A DNA stretch of 64,000 nucleotides from Protonemura montana (Eukaryota > Arthropoda > Insecta > Plecoptera > Nemouridae): contig OX387608.1 of the NCBI GenBank assembly GCA_947568835.1, positions 11,818,001 through 11,882,000 on the forward strand, written 5' to 3'. Below, in pieces: positions 1 through 12,774 of this stretch. Each line of letters starts with the position of its first letter. Within the stretch, counting starts at the first letter, position 1. The position numbers and the translations under genes were made by a program. The notes below the pieces were generated by a model. The model was not told where the DNA came from and ran no database searches. It saw only the letters and a program-made list of their open reading frames with translations.

Positions 1-2
1 AA

Positions 3-118
3 AACGTTGGGAAATTTAGTTGTTCTTCACTTAGAATTCAAAATCCAGTTTAAAAAGTGTTGGTCAAAACTAGTGCCAAGGTTAAATAAAGTAGACATGA
101 GTCTAAAGACTGTAACTT
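3..118 (-). repeat. F family fragment
   Basis: ACGTTGGGAAATTTAGTTGT, AACTAGTGCCAAGGTTAAAT and AAGTAGACATGAGTCTAAAG, the reverse complement of the F consensus. It is cut by the window edge. Confidence 0.7.
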
Positions 119-1069
119 TTCGATTGCTTGCCAAACAATTGAAATGTGTGCTATCTGAACCAATTAAGATCAGCGGATCCAAATCAAAAGATTCCAGCTA
201 ACCAATTGTAACCCAAGTGAAATCCAGGTGCATCTCTTAATCACGCTTTATTGGTACTTGATAATGAAGGAGTTAGTCCTAATTCCTCTAAATAGTTTCT
301 TTAGCATGGCTTTTGCAAGTTACAACTAGAATGATTGCTATATAATGTTCGTTTTAATGACGACGATTGTTGATTTGCATATGTAGCCATAAAGTAAAGT
401 AAAACCAGAATTGATTTAGAGAAATAAAACACTAGTACACTGCACAAGAGACATTCATTGATCATTGAGAATTGTCGTAATCAACTTCATACTACGATTG
501 ATAAAAAGCAAATAGTTATCTTCTAAAAGAAAGCGTCCGTTTATCTTTCCACTCGCAATTGATTATGTGAAGTTAGTACAAAAGTATCAAAAACTGAATA
601 AATATGCATTGAATGAAACCCATACTAATTAATACAGAAACAATTTGCCTCGGTCTTATTGAAAGAAAAGTTACGAGTGTTTCCTCTGTTGCTGACAGTG
701 TCATTAAGTTGATTCTCTCGATGACCTAAGTTTTTGGAAAAATTACACAGACCCTTACCTCGAGGTTGAAGTTAACAAGGGGTCGATACTCGGCCTGCCA
801 AGCCGCAATTTCCAAATGTCGCCTGCGTAACTTACCACCACTTCGAATACACAACTAATAAAGAAACTACTGTCGCTACTGACTGAAAACTAAGTTCCCG
901 AGTTGCTGACGTCTCGACAGCCGTCTAGAAGTTTAGCATCCGGTCGAGGCTCACATTTCGTCTTCCGAAAGGATCGTTCGGGAACATTATGATGTCCCCG
1001 ACCCAGGTAAACATTAGCGTTCTGTAAAAAAAGGAGACTCGGTGGGTATTTGCGTTGAGTTTAATGTAT

Positions 1070-1260
1070 TAGCGAATGAGTGGGTGATGACGAGGACTAT
1101 AATGAATCCATCCTACTCCAGAGGGGAGGAGGGAAAACCCATTGCCAGCACATAACCTACTCCTATTGCAGAGCATTGATGGGACCAAAGGCTTAATGCC
1201 CCTGGGATGCTTTACATGTAGTTTAAATGATAAGCAAATGCAGATTTCAATTAGGTTCAC
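1070..1260 (-). repeat. S family SINE, tail fragment
   Basis: Minus-oriented body of the 5S-headed SINE (GAATGAGTGGGTGATGACGA, GGGACCAAAGGCTTAATGCC). The 5S head is missing. It lies beyond exon 3 of the NYN RNase gene. Confidence 0.7.
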
Positions 1261-1571
1261 CAACCACTTAATACGTGAACAAGCCAAGAGTTGGAATTTC
1301 ATTACCTATCTTCATCTGTTGCATTTGACCATTTATACCTTCATAAGTTGTGTTACTTTTTTTCCTTTACATCAATTGATTTGACAGCTTTTCTGCGCTC
1401 TTACCTTTTTTCTAATATGTTTGTAAAATTTGACTCTACAAGGAAAAACATTTGACACGGAAGATTTTATCGTAACGAGCTATCGGAGCCCTCAACCTCA
1501 ACTTTAAGGACTATCAACCAGTTTGGCCAATATTTCCTAGAGTTTAAATTCAACGGAGAATAGTCTCCTAC

Positions 1572-4500
1572 CTTTCCTGGATAGTCTCTTTGAAGATTGG
1601 ATTCTCTGCGATCAAGTCGCGGAAGTTGTCTCGGGAGATGATGACTCCACCTAGTTCCGCTGCAATCTGCACTATGTACCTGGAAAGGCACAAACCTGCT
1701 TAACAACAAAACTCCTCTCTTATTAATTATTATGAATTGGGGAACAGAGTAGGAAACCCCACATGCCGCAGATTTATTGGCCGATTGGAAAAGTTAGTTG
1801 TTTTACTGGTTTTTAGACTCATGTCTACTTTATCTAACCTTAGCGCTAATTTTGACAAACTGTTTTTTAAGTGGGTTTTCAATGCTAAGTAAAGCATAAC
1901 TAAATTTCCCTATGTTTCGTAACTAGTACCTACCTGTTACCTTATCAAGGGTGAAAGCAGTCCTGACAATTTTTTAATTACAAAAGAACCACAAAAAATT
2001 AAAATAATTTCCTATTTAAGGCATCCTAAATGCATCTAACTGAAATAATCAAGGTTAATAATTAAAAAATTAACATATTTCACGATGAAATTTTATGTAA
2101 ATTGCAAACGCTTGTAATGCGAGGGGTATTTTATTATTATCAACACTATAACCGTCTCAAAAATTGATGCCCAAACGGGGACTCAAACCCCGATCTCCAC
2201 CTATCGCGGGTGTGGCTCTAATCCATTGAGCTACTTGGACACTGGCTTTTTGAGACGATTTTAGTGTATTTGAGTCCCCGTTTGAGCATCAATTTTTGAT
2301 ATGGTCATAGTGTTCATAATAATAAAATATATTTCGCATTTTCGAAAATCTGACCCGGCATTTATTACTTACTTTTTTTACCGCTATAACCAATTATGTG
2401 TGTGGAAAAGGATATAAGCCACGTTGTCTATTCAACATCTCCATTCCAACGCTCGCTGACACCATCAATCGGCAACCGCAAGTTACAAAACGTTAGGGAA
2501 TTAAATTTTTCAGAGCATCAACTGCTTTTTAGCAAGTTGAAAAACATCACCAAAATACTTAATTTTTTCATTTACTGTAATAGTTTTACAACTCATACAT
2601 GAAAAATACTTTTTGGGCTCTTCTTTCCAAAATCAAAATTTTTCAGAAGACTGAAAAGACTTATAGATAGGCTATTTGAATATTTTTTCTATGACATTCT
2701 GTCTAGTGGCTAACTGGTTTGTATCAGTTGTTAATTATTTTTAAGCATTTTTTGTTTAATGGGTCGCTGACAAAATATTTATAAATTAGAACCAAGGTGC
2801 AGTGCTTTTCACCTCTGATATACTAGCAATAATTAAATAGACTTGAAATAAAAAATACCTGTCGTCGTAGGGCACGATAGTATTACTACCCACATATCGA
2901 CTAGGTGTGCAAATCAGATGGCCCTGGTCTTCCAGCGCTTCCAAAATGTGACGATCCTTCGTGAACGGGTCGCTTTTTCGGTACAGCGGGATGAAGCAGT
3001 ACACTTTGTGCCCTCTTTTCAAGAAATAATTCACGCAGATCTCGATCCCCTTCGACGAAAATACCTTGTCTCGTTTTCCATGGCTGAGAATGACAAAATA
3101 AGTCAATTTATAAGTAACTGAAATGAATGTAAGTCTAGTTGATACGATTCAAAAAAAAATATAGACATGAAGTACCTATTATAGAATGGCCTACAAAGCT
3201 AGCACAAATAAAGCTTCACAGCTTTTTTATCATTTTGGGGCAAAAGATATTTAAAAAAAAAACACAATTCCAGGAATTTTTAAAATCTATTAATAGAATG
3301 CAATAGCATCACAATGAGTAAGAGTGAGTCTCAATTTTAACAGAGAGTTACCCTGTATTAAATCTGGTAGAATCTCCTCTACTCAAGTCTACTATTTTTG
3401 TATGTACCTGAAATTGTGTAATCTTAGTTTTGCTTATGTGCCCATTAGAGCTATTAGAGCTATTGTGGTCGATGACAAAGAAACCTTAAATGATTACATC
3501 TACTCACTCCATCGCAACGTTACTGCCGTCGATGACGATCGGTCGCAAGCCAGTCCGCGGCTGATTGCTGTTCGGATTGTCAAAGTTGCTCCCATATATG
3601 CTAGGTTGCGATGATGTTGTAGGCAGAGAATTCTGCGTCGAGCTACCAGCGCTTGATGAAGGCCAGCTCTTGGCTGGCTGGATTACTGCATTGCCATTGG
3701 TTGATTTTGAAGCAGTTGGAATGGGCGGCCTAAACGAAATTCCAGTGCCCAAGAAACATATATCGTCTTGGCCCACGCTTGGCACCATGCTCCCTGGCGT
3801 TGGTTTTCTTTTTCTATGTCGCTCTTTTTTTTTCATCAGACCGGGATGTGGTTGAATTTTAAGCAACCTGTTCTGATTTGACAATCTCAAACTCTTCACT
3901 TTTTTTCCATTTTCTCTCCTTTTTAAAACAGTGTTTGCTGCAAACTGGGTGGACTGTGGTACATAAGGATTATCTTCATCGATCACTATTATAGTATCGT
4001 TTCCACTAGGAGCACTTTGTACATCATCAAGGGTAGCCGATAAGTCGACAATTTCAACGGGTTTCTTCGACAATTTCTTAATGCCAACTACTTCAATGTC
4101 CTCTGAGACAATATCGTTTGTCATATCGAGATCGATTGTTTCTATTTCACTTCCTTTCCTTAATCCTGGAGAAATAACTTCCTTTTTTTTAACATGTTCT
4201 GCTGTTATAACGCATGATATATCACCCGTAAAATTTTGTTCATAGACAACAGATCCTTCATCCACATTTTTTTTCTTTTTACTTTTTTTTTTCTTCTTTT
4301 TATGGATGGTGCTTGCGTCACTGTTTTCGACCGGCGTTGCAATTAAATTTTCTTCTAATTTATTTTCTCCAGCGTCTGATTTTTTTAAGTCAGCATCATC
4401 ACTGCTCCTCTTCGAAGATGCCACAGGAGTTGACGAGACACAAATCCGTGAAATATTGAATGCTCCCTCAGATAGTCTAAAACTATTTTCCAAATTGTTT

Positions 4501-4817
4501 GGCTTATCGGCAGCTTGAGTAGGCGAGGATGTGCTAGCAGCTGCAATCAGCTCATCTTGACAGGTGCTTGCTACTGTTTCCAGCGACTTTTTGGTAGATG
4601 GACCTAGCACTATCTTCACGTCTTTAATTGGCACATCCCTCTGCCATGATAAGCTCAAGGGCGAAACGTACTTTTTTAACGGCGGTTTTGATTCATTCAC
4701 TGGCGAACCTGATTCTGTGCTTGTTTCAGTGAGAGGTTTCAGAATTTGCATGGGTGGTAATTTGACTGGGGTCTGTTTACCCTTCTTTGCCTCTCTCCCC
4801 AAACTTATTTTTCCCAT
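1572..4817 (-). CDS. NYN-domain ribonuclease, ZC3H12/N4BP1/KHNYN group (3' partial)
   Basis: Three coding exons are seen: 4817-3508, 3083-2859 and 1679-1572. Donors are GTGAGT, GTATTT and GTAGGA; acceptors are CTCAG and TCCAG. Phases agree and the joined frame stays open for 547 codons plus 2 nt. The start ATG has a good context (AAAGCCATGGG). Residues 1-420 are a low-complexity tail rich in Ser, Lys and Glu, with a lysine run near residues 172-184. The catalytic domain begins near residue 424 with RPIVIDGSNVAM, followed by DHGKRDKVFSSKGI, a CTPSRYVG block, VPYDDRYIVQIA and GGVIISRDNFRDLI. Candidate metal-binding acids are D430, D510/D511, D529 and D533. In this family the domain is a PIN-like Mg-dependent RNase that degrades mRNA or viral RNA. 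The usual next segment (a phenylalanine-valine strand, then a proline-aspartate-rich PDDPLGR-type motif) was not found, so further exons lie left of position 1. No CCCH finger is visible, so Regnase, N4BP1 and KHNYN cannot be separated. The introns carry S, T and F repeats. Confidence 0.9.
1795..2065 (+). repeat. F family element with downstream shared block
   Basis: GGTTTTTAGACTCATGTCTA, TTGACAAACTG, AATGCTAAGTAAAGC and AGCAGTCCTGACAATTTTTT. The following block (ACCACAAAAAATTAAAATAA, AAATGCATCTAACTGAAATA) recurs at 30425-30490. Confidence 0.7.
2099..2335 (-). repeat. T family palindromic element with tRNA-like arm
   Basis: Outer part AAATTGCAAACGCTTG and TATTTTATTATTATCAACAC; inverted inner repeats CTCAAAAATTGATGCC and GCATCAATTTTTGA. 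The tRNA-like part is 2240-2169 on the minus strand: 72 nt, with 5' GTCCAAG, an A-box-like TAGCTCAATGGAT and a 3' GTTTGGGC strand. It lies in intron 2 of the NYN RNase gene. Confidence 0.85.
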
Positions 4818-7800
4818 GGCTTTGGGTAACTTCGATCAAAGATAGTTGACACTGCTAAAATAAAGGAATTTAAAATAAAGGAATTAAAAATAAAACTAAA
4901 TAAATCGGGTGTTGAGTGTTGTAATTGTTAGGTGTCAGCTTGGTAGCTGGGAGTTTTGCTTTCAGAGGACTAGGCATATATGCCTAGAAAAACAAGCTCC
5001 ACAAAAACATGTGTTGAACTTAAGTTTTTTTTTTAAATATGTTTACACTGCCAGTGAATTTCGAAATGCTATTCAGCGTTACCAGAGCGTTACTGTACAA
5101 GGTACCTAGTACATGCTAGTACCATTGAGTGTCTAGTACCATAGAATAAATATTTAGGTCTACCTAGTGGTACAAGCAATAAGAATCCATTATGACACTT
5201 GATATCAGCAATGAACTTAGGCAAGTAGTACTTAGTAACTTGGTAAGTACTCTGGCAGTAGCTACAGTGGGCCCACTACTTGAACACTCTTAATTTACGA
5301 ACATTGATCAAACTGCAAGTAAATTGGTATGATGACTCTATTCTCAGCTCCATTCTATGTAACGTGGATAACAGTCACAGAACGGTTTTCGTAGAGATTG
5401 CTCACAAATAATTGTATAGCTCTATTTCAAGTGAAACAATTGAAATCAATCGATTTCTCGACTTTGTTTCTTTCGGTAATGCAACACCATGTTGCAAAAT
5501 TCTCAAGCAATTTGTGATCAGTAAATCTAATGATGCCTCCAATGTCCAGGGACATCCCTTGGACAAATAACTAAAATATCCGTACCTATGTGAAGCAGCC
5601 TTTGAAAATGCAATGAAGCACGAGTTCACATCCCAAAGTTTTTTCAAAGCTATCAAAACAACTAAAAACGTGTCCGCTACAAGCACAGACGACAGACAGG
5701 CTCGACCCAACGTTCTCTCAGATCGCAGCACCGCCACCTCAAAACGTATCTGACAGGCGGCGGTGCTATTATTTGAAAATTACGCGCCCGAATTTCAAAC
5801 CGTATCGCAAGCGTACCCGAAAAACGCACCCGAAAAATGTTTTTGCTATTTTCTGTGCTCCATTACAATATTTCATTTTACCCCTTAAAATATCCAAGTC
5901 TTTGGGAGCTTGTTACCTCAATATTCATCAACCTAGAAACAAGAAATTTGACCGTGGCAGGATTATCGTGCTGTTTTAAGACCCTGCCACCTCTGAATGA
6001 AAATATGAAAGCTTCGTGACCCTAAATGATAAACAAAACGGTGAAATTTAGAGACGAAATCACCAATCACTTATTTGCTCTCAAGAGGAAACTAATTTCG
6101 AAAATGTTTAATTGCCACACCAAACATGACATAAGACTCATTAGATTAATTAGATTTGCAAATAATAGTGACCTGACCAGCGTATAGACGGGATGAATCA
6201 TACTGTGCCGTGCTTATCGCGGTCACTTAGACTTTGAAGCGTGCGCATATACCCATGTGTTTCTTTTTTTTTTTGCTACAATGCTAACTAATAACACAAA
6301 GTCGATGGCATACAAGCACTTGCTGTATAAAAAGAAGACGAGTTGGAGGGACCATTGAAGATCGATCACAGTGACTCACTGATGCATCATCTCGCGTAGT
6401 AGGTATCTCTTCAGGGAAAGCTCTCGACACCTGGCAAAGTGCTAATCAATGGATCAATCAGAAACAAACTCGTCTTAATTCTATTCATTTGTCGGACGTA
6501 ATTGATTTGCATAATCAGTTTCGCGCTAAGAGCGTACACTCTTTATGTTATACACGGCTATTAAATTTGAATTAAATTTTAAACAGGCACGCTAATATTT
6601 TGTGTATATACATGAAATGTATTGCATAGCGCATTGTAGAAGGTAGGTTTTTTTTTCGGATGACATACCGATGGCGTGATATATGAGTGAAAAATGTGTT
6701 AGATGGAATGGACAGGATGCCATCACACAAATGGGATGTTGTTATGGCCAATTTTGTAACGATATCTAAGGGGCGGCGTTTCACTGTCATAGACTTCAAT
6801 TATTTTTAATTCGGCTACGTTGCTCTAAATCAACTCTAAATCTTCTTATATCATCGGAATTCCAAGGATGTGCATGTCTATGTTGCAGACCGATGACTGG
6901 TCTACCGTGGTCTACCTGTTCGCTGGCTGCATGGCCGCAAAACGGTTCATAGCGGATGAATTTCTGCATAGCGCGTGGACGGATTCTTGACATCTGGTGG
7001 GAGTGTCTTCGAAAAAAAAATGGTTGGCGCGAGGAATTTTGACCAGTAAATTTATAGTGCGGATTTGCTGGACGTTGATACGTTCAGCTTGCTGCGCATG
7101 GAATGTTCAGTGGTATTTAAGAATGTGAGTGTGATTTTTTTTTTGTACCTTTATTGTGATTTAAAAATAGGTACGATGGGAACATTCTGCGGTTCCAAAT
7201 CGGCGGGAAGGTGTAATGAAACTAAAGAACGTGCAGTGAAAATGGAGCAATATGGGAATTAGCCTCCGGACATCAAGCCTCTAAGATTCGCGAGCATCTT
7301 CAGAACGTGCTGTTTCTTCAAGAATGTATGGTGTTAGTCTCGGATCTTGAGTGACACATAACGAGATGACCTCACTGTTACCAGTAATTGTGTATTTTTT
7401 TCTAATAAATATGCCAATGTTTTACTTTATATGCGCTTAGTTCTTTACCTCCATCCATGCGTTGTTTTAAAATAGCTCTGCCAAAAATTATTACATTCCT
7501 ACAACACATTCCTAAATTTCTTTGATTTTAACCAATGTGCACTAGAAAAAAAGGAACTCATTGAACCACCTGTTAATAAAAGCCAGAAAATACCAGGGGC
7601 CGGATCCAAAAAATCATCATCCAATTACAGATGGTGTTTCCAGATTTTCAGGTGTTGTAACCATAGTGATAACACATTAACCCCCAAATATATCGGGGTT
7701 AAGCTTAAACTCTGCTATGTCTCATGAGATTATGTATATTTGTAAGTATTATTATCATAAAATTGAGCAATTGCTTACATAAAAAAATCTTTAAGCTAAA

Positions 7801-8277
7801 GTTACCATTGAGGGAGCATTTTTTGGTGAATTTTTGGCCAGTGAAAGCTAATAAAAGGACAGACACTTTGGGCAAATTTGTGTAAAAACAGCTGCCAAAA
7901 TGTATCCGCTGTCAGTTGACAGCTTAGCATGGAACTATGTTACTTAAACAAGATACACTCCATAGATACTTGTTGTGATTGGATTCTCCCAGTCGTTTTG
8001 ATTTGCTTTGGACCTACAGACACATTCACCTCCAATTAACCACCGTGCACGTTTGTGTGCCGCTATTCCGCGCGTGTAACGGGTATTGATCTAGATAATA
8101 CCGTGATAATAACCAGACAGTAAACACATAATAGCAAGTGTATTTATCCCTAAACAAGGAATACCCCAGACGTCAGTAACACTACCCATCTGAGTAATGC
8201 GACCGAATAACAAAGTCTGCATTGCAGCGTATCAAGTAATTTTTAAGGATCGGTCAAATTTAAATAACTATACATCA

Positions 8278-8636
8278 TTCCAGTCCAACCCGTGAGAGAA
8301 AATACTAGCACAAGGACTACCCCCCAGCATTGCTACAGTCTAGCCCGTGAGAGAAGATACCAGCACAAGGACTGTCCCCAGCATTGCTACAGTCTAGCCC
8401 GTGAGAGAAGACACCAGCACAAGGACTGTCCCCCAGCATTGCTACAGTCTAGCCCGTGAGAGAAGATACCAGCACAAGGACTGCCCCCAGCATTGCTACA
8501 GTCTAGCCCCGTATTATTTTCTCTAAGGTCTAGCCCATGAGAGAAGATACCAGCACAAGGACTTCCCCCCCAGCATTGCTACAGTCTAGCCCGTGAGAGA
8601 AGATACCAGCACAAGGACTGTCACCCAGCATTGCTA
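8278..8636 (+). repeat. Minisatellite, about 6 copies of a 54-58 bp unit
   Basis: Six near-identical units share CCCGTGAGAGAAGATACCAG, then CACAAGGACTG and CCCAGCATTGCTACAGTC. Unit 5 carries an insertion around 8506-8527. Single copies of the same unit, in reverse complement, occur at about 21008-21060 and 35526-35580 inside a dispersed element that also appears here at 8640-8830. Confidence 0.9.
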
Positions 8637-8639
8637 TCA

Positions 8640-8830
8640 GATCATGAATGAAATTTCAGTATATTTCAGTGGTAGGATTCCAAAATACTCATTATATTTG
8701 CAAAATAATAATTATTCAAAATATTTGGTTGACAAAAGCTTATAATAGCTTAAAAAACAAAACAGTTGGCCCGCGTGTCACCCCAAAGCGACCGGCGGCG
8801 CCTATGCCGGAAACGTATGTTCTTACGCTG
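8640..8830 (-). repeat. Dispersed element adjoining the minisatellite
   Basis: On the minus strand it begins near CCGGCATAGGCGCCGCCGGT and includes CTTTGGGGTGACACGCGGGC. The same start is found at 20740 and 35295 in plus orientation, each followed about 250 bp later by one minisatellite unit, so this and the minisatellite form one element. Confidence 0.6.
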
Positions 8831-9033
8831 AACGGCGTATAGATTCGACGAAAATGAGAAGAAAAAAAATGTTGTGAATGAATCCACGAATTAATCGAAT
8901 CGATTGGTGAACTACGAGCCAACAGCGCCCATGACACGGATTGGAATCCTCATCTCAACTGACCAAAGTTAAATCGATCCACTTCTTGTCAGCTGATTGA
9001 ATTCTCTCATAGCAAAGGGCAGTGACATCTTAC

Positions 9034-9183
9034 CAGCAGCATGAGCGGTAAGAACAGGAGAGAGGCTGCTGTGACCCCCATGAAAAAAATCATTACAATC
9101 CCAAGTAGATAGAAACGAATAGTTTCTAAAAAAAAGTTCTTTATTTTTACTTTGTACGGCAATACGCCCTCGCCCTTAAACAT
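9034..9183 (-). CDS. Candidate first coding exon of a membrane protein (acyltransferase-like N terminus)
   Basis: On the minus strand an ATG in good context (CAAAAATGTTT) opens 50 codons that end exactly at a strong donor (CTG then GTAAGA). The peptide starts MFKGEGVLPYKVKIKNFF and continues into one long hydrophobic segment ending SLLFLPLMLL. This is seen in the sequence. The FLPLM ending after a single membrane segment resembles the N terminus of lysocardiolipin/AGPAT-type acyltransferases (LCLAT1-like), but that is a weak inference. The sequence just upstream (9260-9430) is unusually GC- and CpG-rich for this window, as expected of a promoter and 5' UTR. I found no following exon with an HX4D acyltransferase motif between here and 4818, so the exon may belong to a gene with very long introns, or to a remnant. 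Confidence 0.4.
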
Positions 9184-11688
9184 TTTTGTTGATTCGACGA
9201 TAACCCCCCTGCCCAATAACCCCCGGTCACAACTAAAAGTGCTTGCAATGGCATGTCTTAAAAAAAAAGTCTGGAGAGAAGAAGCAACGGTCTCTCCTCC
9301 GCGGGCCCGCTCAGAGTCAGGGCCGATGAGTCATCCGGACGGAAGCCAGTGTCTCTCAAGAGGAGACACATACCTAACCGCTGAGACCTTGCCCTGATAC
9401 CTACCTGCTTGCTTGCCGCGATCCGAATCATATCACTGCCCAGGCGAGATCGACGATCGGGCCAATTAGGCTTTTTGCGCGTGGAGTTAATTGTTGTTCA
9501 ATGATTGGCGGGCAGTGGAGGAGTTGAGGGTCGACAGCCCGAATTATTTGTCTTGAAAAAGTTGAATCATTGGTTGTTGATATTGCATGCTATGCAGTAA
9601 TTGTCTTAACTTGTATGTTACTGTAGAGATAAATCGTATGCAAGCTTGATGTCAGGTCTCGTTGAAGGATGACCGTTTAGACACTTTTGTTATGTTGCAG
9701 AGAAAATTATATGAATTGACGTTTCGTTGAGACTATAATGCGGCCAAAAATGGCAAAATTTAAAGATTTGAAAATCGATTGAAATTTAAAATCCTTTGAC
9801 CTAAAACGATATTGGCTACTGTTATCAAAACTTATCGTTGTTACACATGTCTTTTTTCTCGAAATTTTTAAGATTTGCTGAACATTTAATCCAAGTGGTC
9901 CACGTCGGTCAGTAACTTCGAAGTCATCATTTAAAATTGATTAAGATACAAATTTCCCTTCGTAATGCCATCTCATCTCTATTTAAATACGGACTCGACA
10001 GGATTTAAAAAAATCTTTAAGTGAATTTTCTCACGGATTTGTAAGAAATTGTGATTTCGGAAAAGATAATTGAAGAAACATTCCAGAGGCGAATCATCAT
10101 CATCAAAGATTGAAACACGCTTTGAACAATTCTCCATCAAAATATTGCATCACACCTAGTTATTATTTCATTGCCAGTTAACTCTCGGTTTTCCAGGTAA
10201 ATTATATTTATGAATAGAATTTTCCTGGACAATCACCCACGGTCTATCGACTTTTCTGCATCAACTCTTCTTGAACATCTAGCGTCTTGTAACTACAAGA
10301 ATGTCAGCACTGGAAAATGCCTCACTTAATGGGTCATGGTCCCGCGGGGCCGGTTAAGTCGAAGAACTTAATTTAAGAAACATTTTGGGTTAACCTAATT
10401 TTTTTTATCATCCTAGACAAAACATTAGCGATAAATAAGCTGGAATTAATTATTTGTGACTAATTATTTTCAAAAGAACTCCCTTTTGACGCCCATTCCA
10501 ATAAGTGTTCAGTGTTGGACAATATGGCGGCTCAGCCTGGAGTGCCATAACTGTCTATTGAGTAAAATCATAAATACAGGTATAGTTACTGCATAATAAA
10601 TATCTAATAAAGTGCATGGGGAGAGAGAAAACCAAAATGCAATGTAAAATTTTGCAGAACTCAATCGAAGATTTAATTATTTGCATTTTCAAAACATTTT
10701 CTTTACTTATTTCGAACCGCTGATGAGTGATAAAAGCCAGGAACTGCAGGAAATATTTTGATTTTCCAGGAACAGATTCCAGGAATCAAGGTTCAAGATA
10801 TGATTCGGGATCACTAAATTTGTGATTACTTCAGAGAAAAGACACTTTTGAAAAAATAAACTCCTTCGTATGAACCAAAAAATAGAAAAATTCGTGCCCT
10901 CAACCAAATCAAACATAATTTGGTCCAACCGACAAAATTTAATTCTCATATTGTAAAATTTCGCAAAATGATCATAAAATAACTGCAGAATTCTTCCTAT
11001 TTATGAATGAAAACCAAACACAGTTAATGGACGCTATAATAACAACACATATGAATATAATTAATAGGAATTATAGCGCCAGGCATACGCCATTTCTTGC
11101 ATTTCTTCCTTGTGCCACATCAAGGGTAATACCGTAAGAAATACCTAAAATACCTAAATCTTCCCACACGTTGACTCATCTCGAATAAATCTTTGCATGC
11201 ACTCGATGCATGCACTCAACAAACACCACTCTCTGCCATTGCATAATCTTGCACCTGAATTTTGATGGTATTAGTAGAAGCATGACATCGGAAGGTGAAA
11301 TCTTTCAAACGAGGAAAATAACATAGAAGTGGGATTTTCAAGATTACTGCATTCTTGAATTCTGGTCAGTTTCTTGATATAGTTTACATGGTTAGCAATA
11401 TGACAATATTGAAGAGGAGGACAATTGGGAGACGTAAGGACCAAAAAAAATGAGAAATTTTTAGAAAAAAAAAAAAAAAAAGTTTTTACAGCCATTTGCC
11501 CAGCTGAGATTTATCTGAAATCATGTACCATCAAAATCTGTTTCTGTAAAACTCTAAAACCATTAATATTCTTCTGATAAAAGGCTAGTATAGCTTATAA
11601 CGTCCCTTCCGAGGGACAGTTTAACTTCAAACTAAAGAGTTACTAAATCAATTTATGAATGGTCTGCAATGTCAAGCATATTAAACCT

Positions 11689-12064
11689 GCGGCATTGATC
11701 TAATGGCGTCCGTGAATGAGGGGGTGATGGCGAGGATGATGATGAAAATAACCTAGCCTAAAAAGAAGGGGGATACCCGGTGCCGGCAAGAATCTTACTT
11801 CTGTCGAAGAGCACCAAGGGGACCACTAACTCAACTTCCCTCCCAAAGGACGATACAACTCGAACTACAGGATTCCTTCACAAATGCATGCTGTCGAGAG
11901 GTTGATAAGCAAGGCGACTACTACTTGCATCCCTCCAACCTCTCTTCGGAACTTAACTGGTCATGTGTATGATGGCCACCCATCCAATACCTGACCCAGC
12001 GCAGTGTTGCTTAACTTCAATGATCTCACGAGAACCAGTGTGTCCCACACGCCACACTGTTCAG
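11689..12064 (-). repeat. S family SINE (5S rRNA-derived), full length
   Basis: Complete minus-strand copy, from the GATCTAATGGCGTCCGTGAA tail to the 5S-like head near 12064. Read on the minus strand, the head shows TGAGATCATTGAAGTTAAGC and GGATGGGTGGCC. Confidence 0.85.
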
Positions 12065-12774
12065 TCTTCACAACCGAACCCAACTACGACTACGCCACTG
12101 CAAGTCTATTTCACATATCTGCAGGGCTGGCCGGTTTCTTCTTAGATTTATCCAGTAATTCGACTAGAGCAACAATTTAATAATCTAAACAATTTCAAGG
12201 TTTAGCAGGTGATGTAGTGGTGGTGTGATCTCGTTGTTTCGAACTCGAAGTACCGGGTTCGTTCGCCTATCGATGAGAAAAACTCTTGTGATACGCAATA
12301 ACACTTAAAAGCTTCTGGGAATTGCTGGCTGTTTGACGATTTTTTTTTTCTCTTAATCGAAGATTATAAAAATTTGCGTATAAATGAAGGTTAACAAGGT
12401 GTGGATCTGGATGACTAATATTGCGGATGGAATTCATGCTGAATGAACTGCCCAAAAAATAAATATCACGTTTTCGCGAGTACGTAAATGGTTTTGAATT
12501 CGTTGACCAAAGTGCATGCCCCGTGGTAACATAAAAAAGCAGGAGTGAAGAGCTGTCAGGTGGTCCCAGCATCGTTATGCCAACCGAAAGTTGAATCTAT
12601 CATTAAATCGCATAGGTTTGACTTTTTTTGGCATTCGAAGTTGGCAACGAAAAAGACTATCTTAGAAAAAATTTGCCGTTGATCCAAGAGTTGCAAAGAA
12701 CTCGTCCTTACGAGTCGCTTTGGCCTCTTCCCGCTTTGTGGGAATCCCTTATCCCACCCTGCGTAGCTATACTT

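Larger units (their letters stand above)
4818..9033. other. Gene-poor spacer
   Basis: Holds the upstream region of the NYN RNase gene (a possible acceptor TTTATTTTAG lies near 4860) and the minisatellite element. From 5110 to 8270 I see no convincing gene or repeat family. Short GGCGGTGCT repeats near 5715-5765 might mark a promoter. Confidence 0.5.

Noticed and set aside
5402..5737. 111-codon minus-strand open frame upstream of the NYN RNase gene
   Set aside because: No recognisable motif, no compositional sign of coding and no clear splice link; could at most be 5' UTR.
6796..6993. 65-codon minus-strand frame rich in His and Arg
   Set aside because: No family match that I recognise and no splice or promoter context.
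8278..8636. A CRISPR array
   Set aside because: Units are contiguous with no unique spacers, and the genome is eukaryotic; it is a minisatellite.
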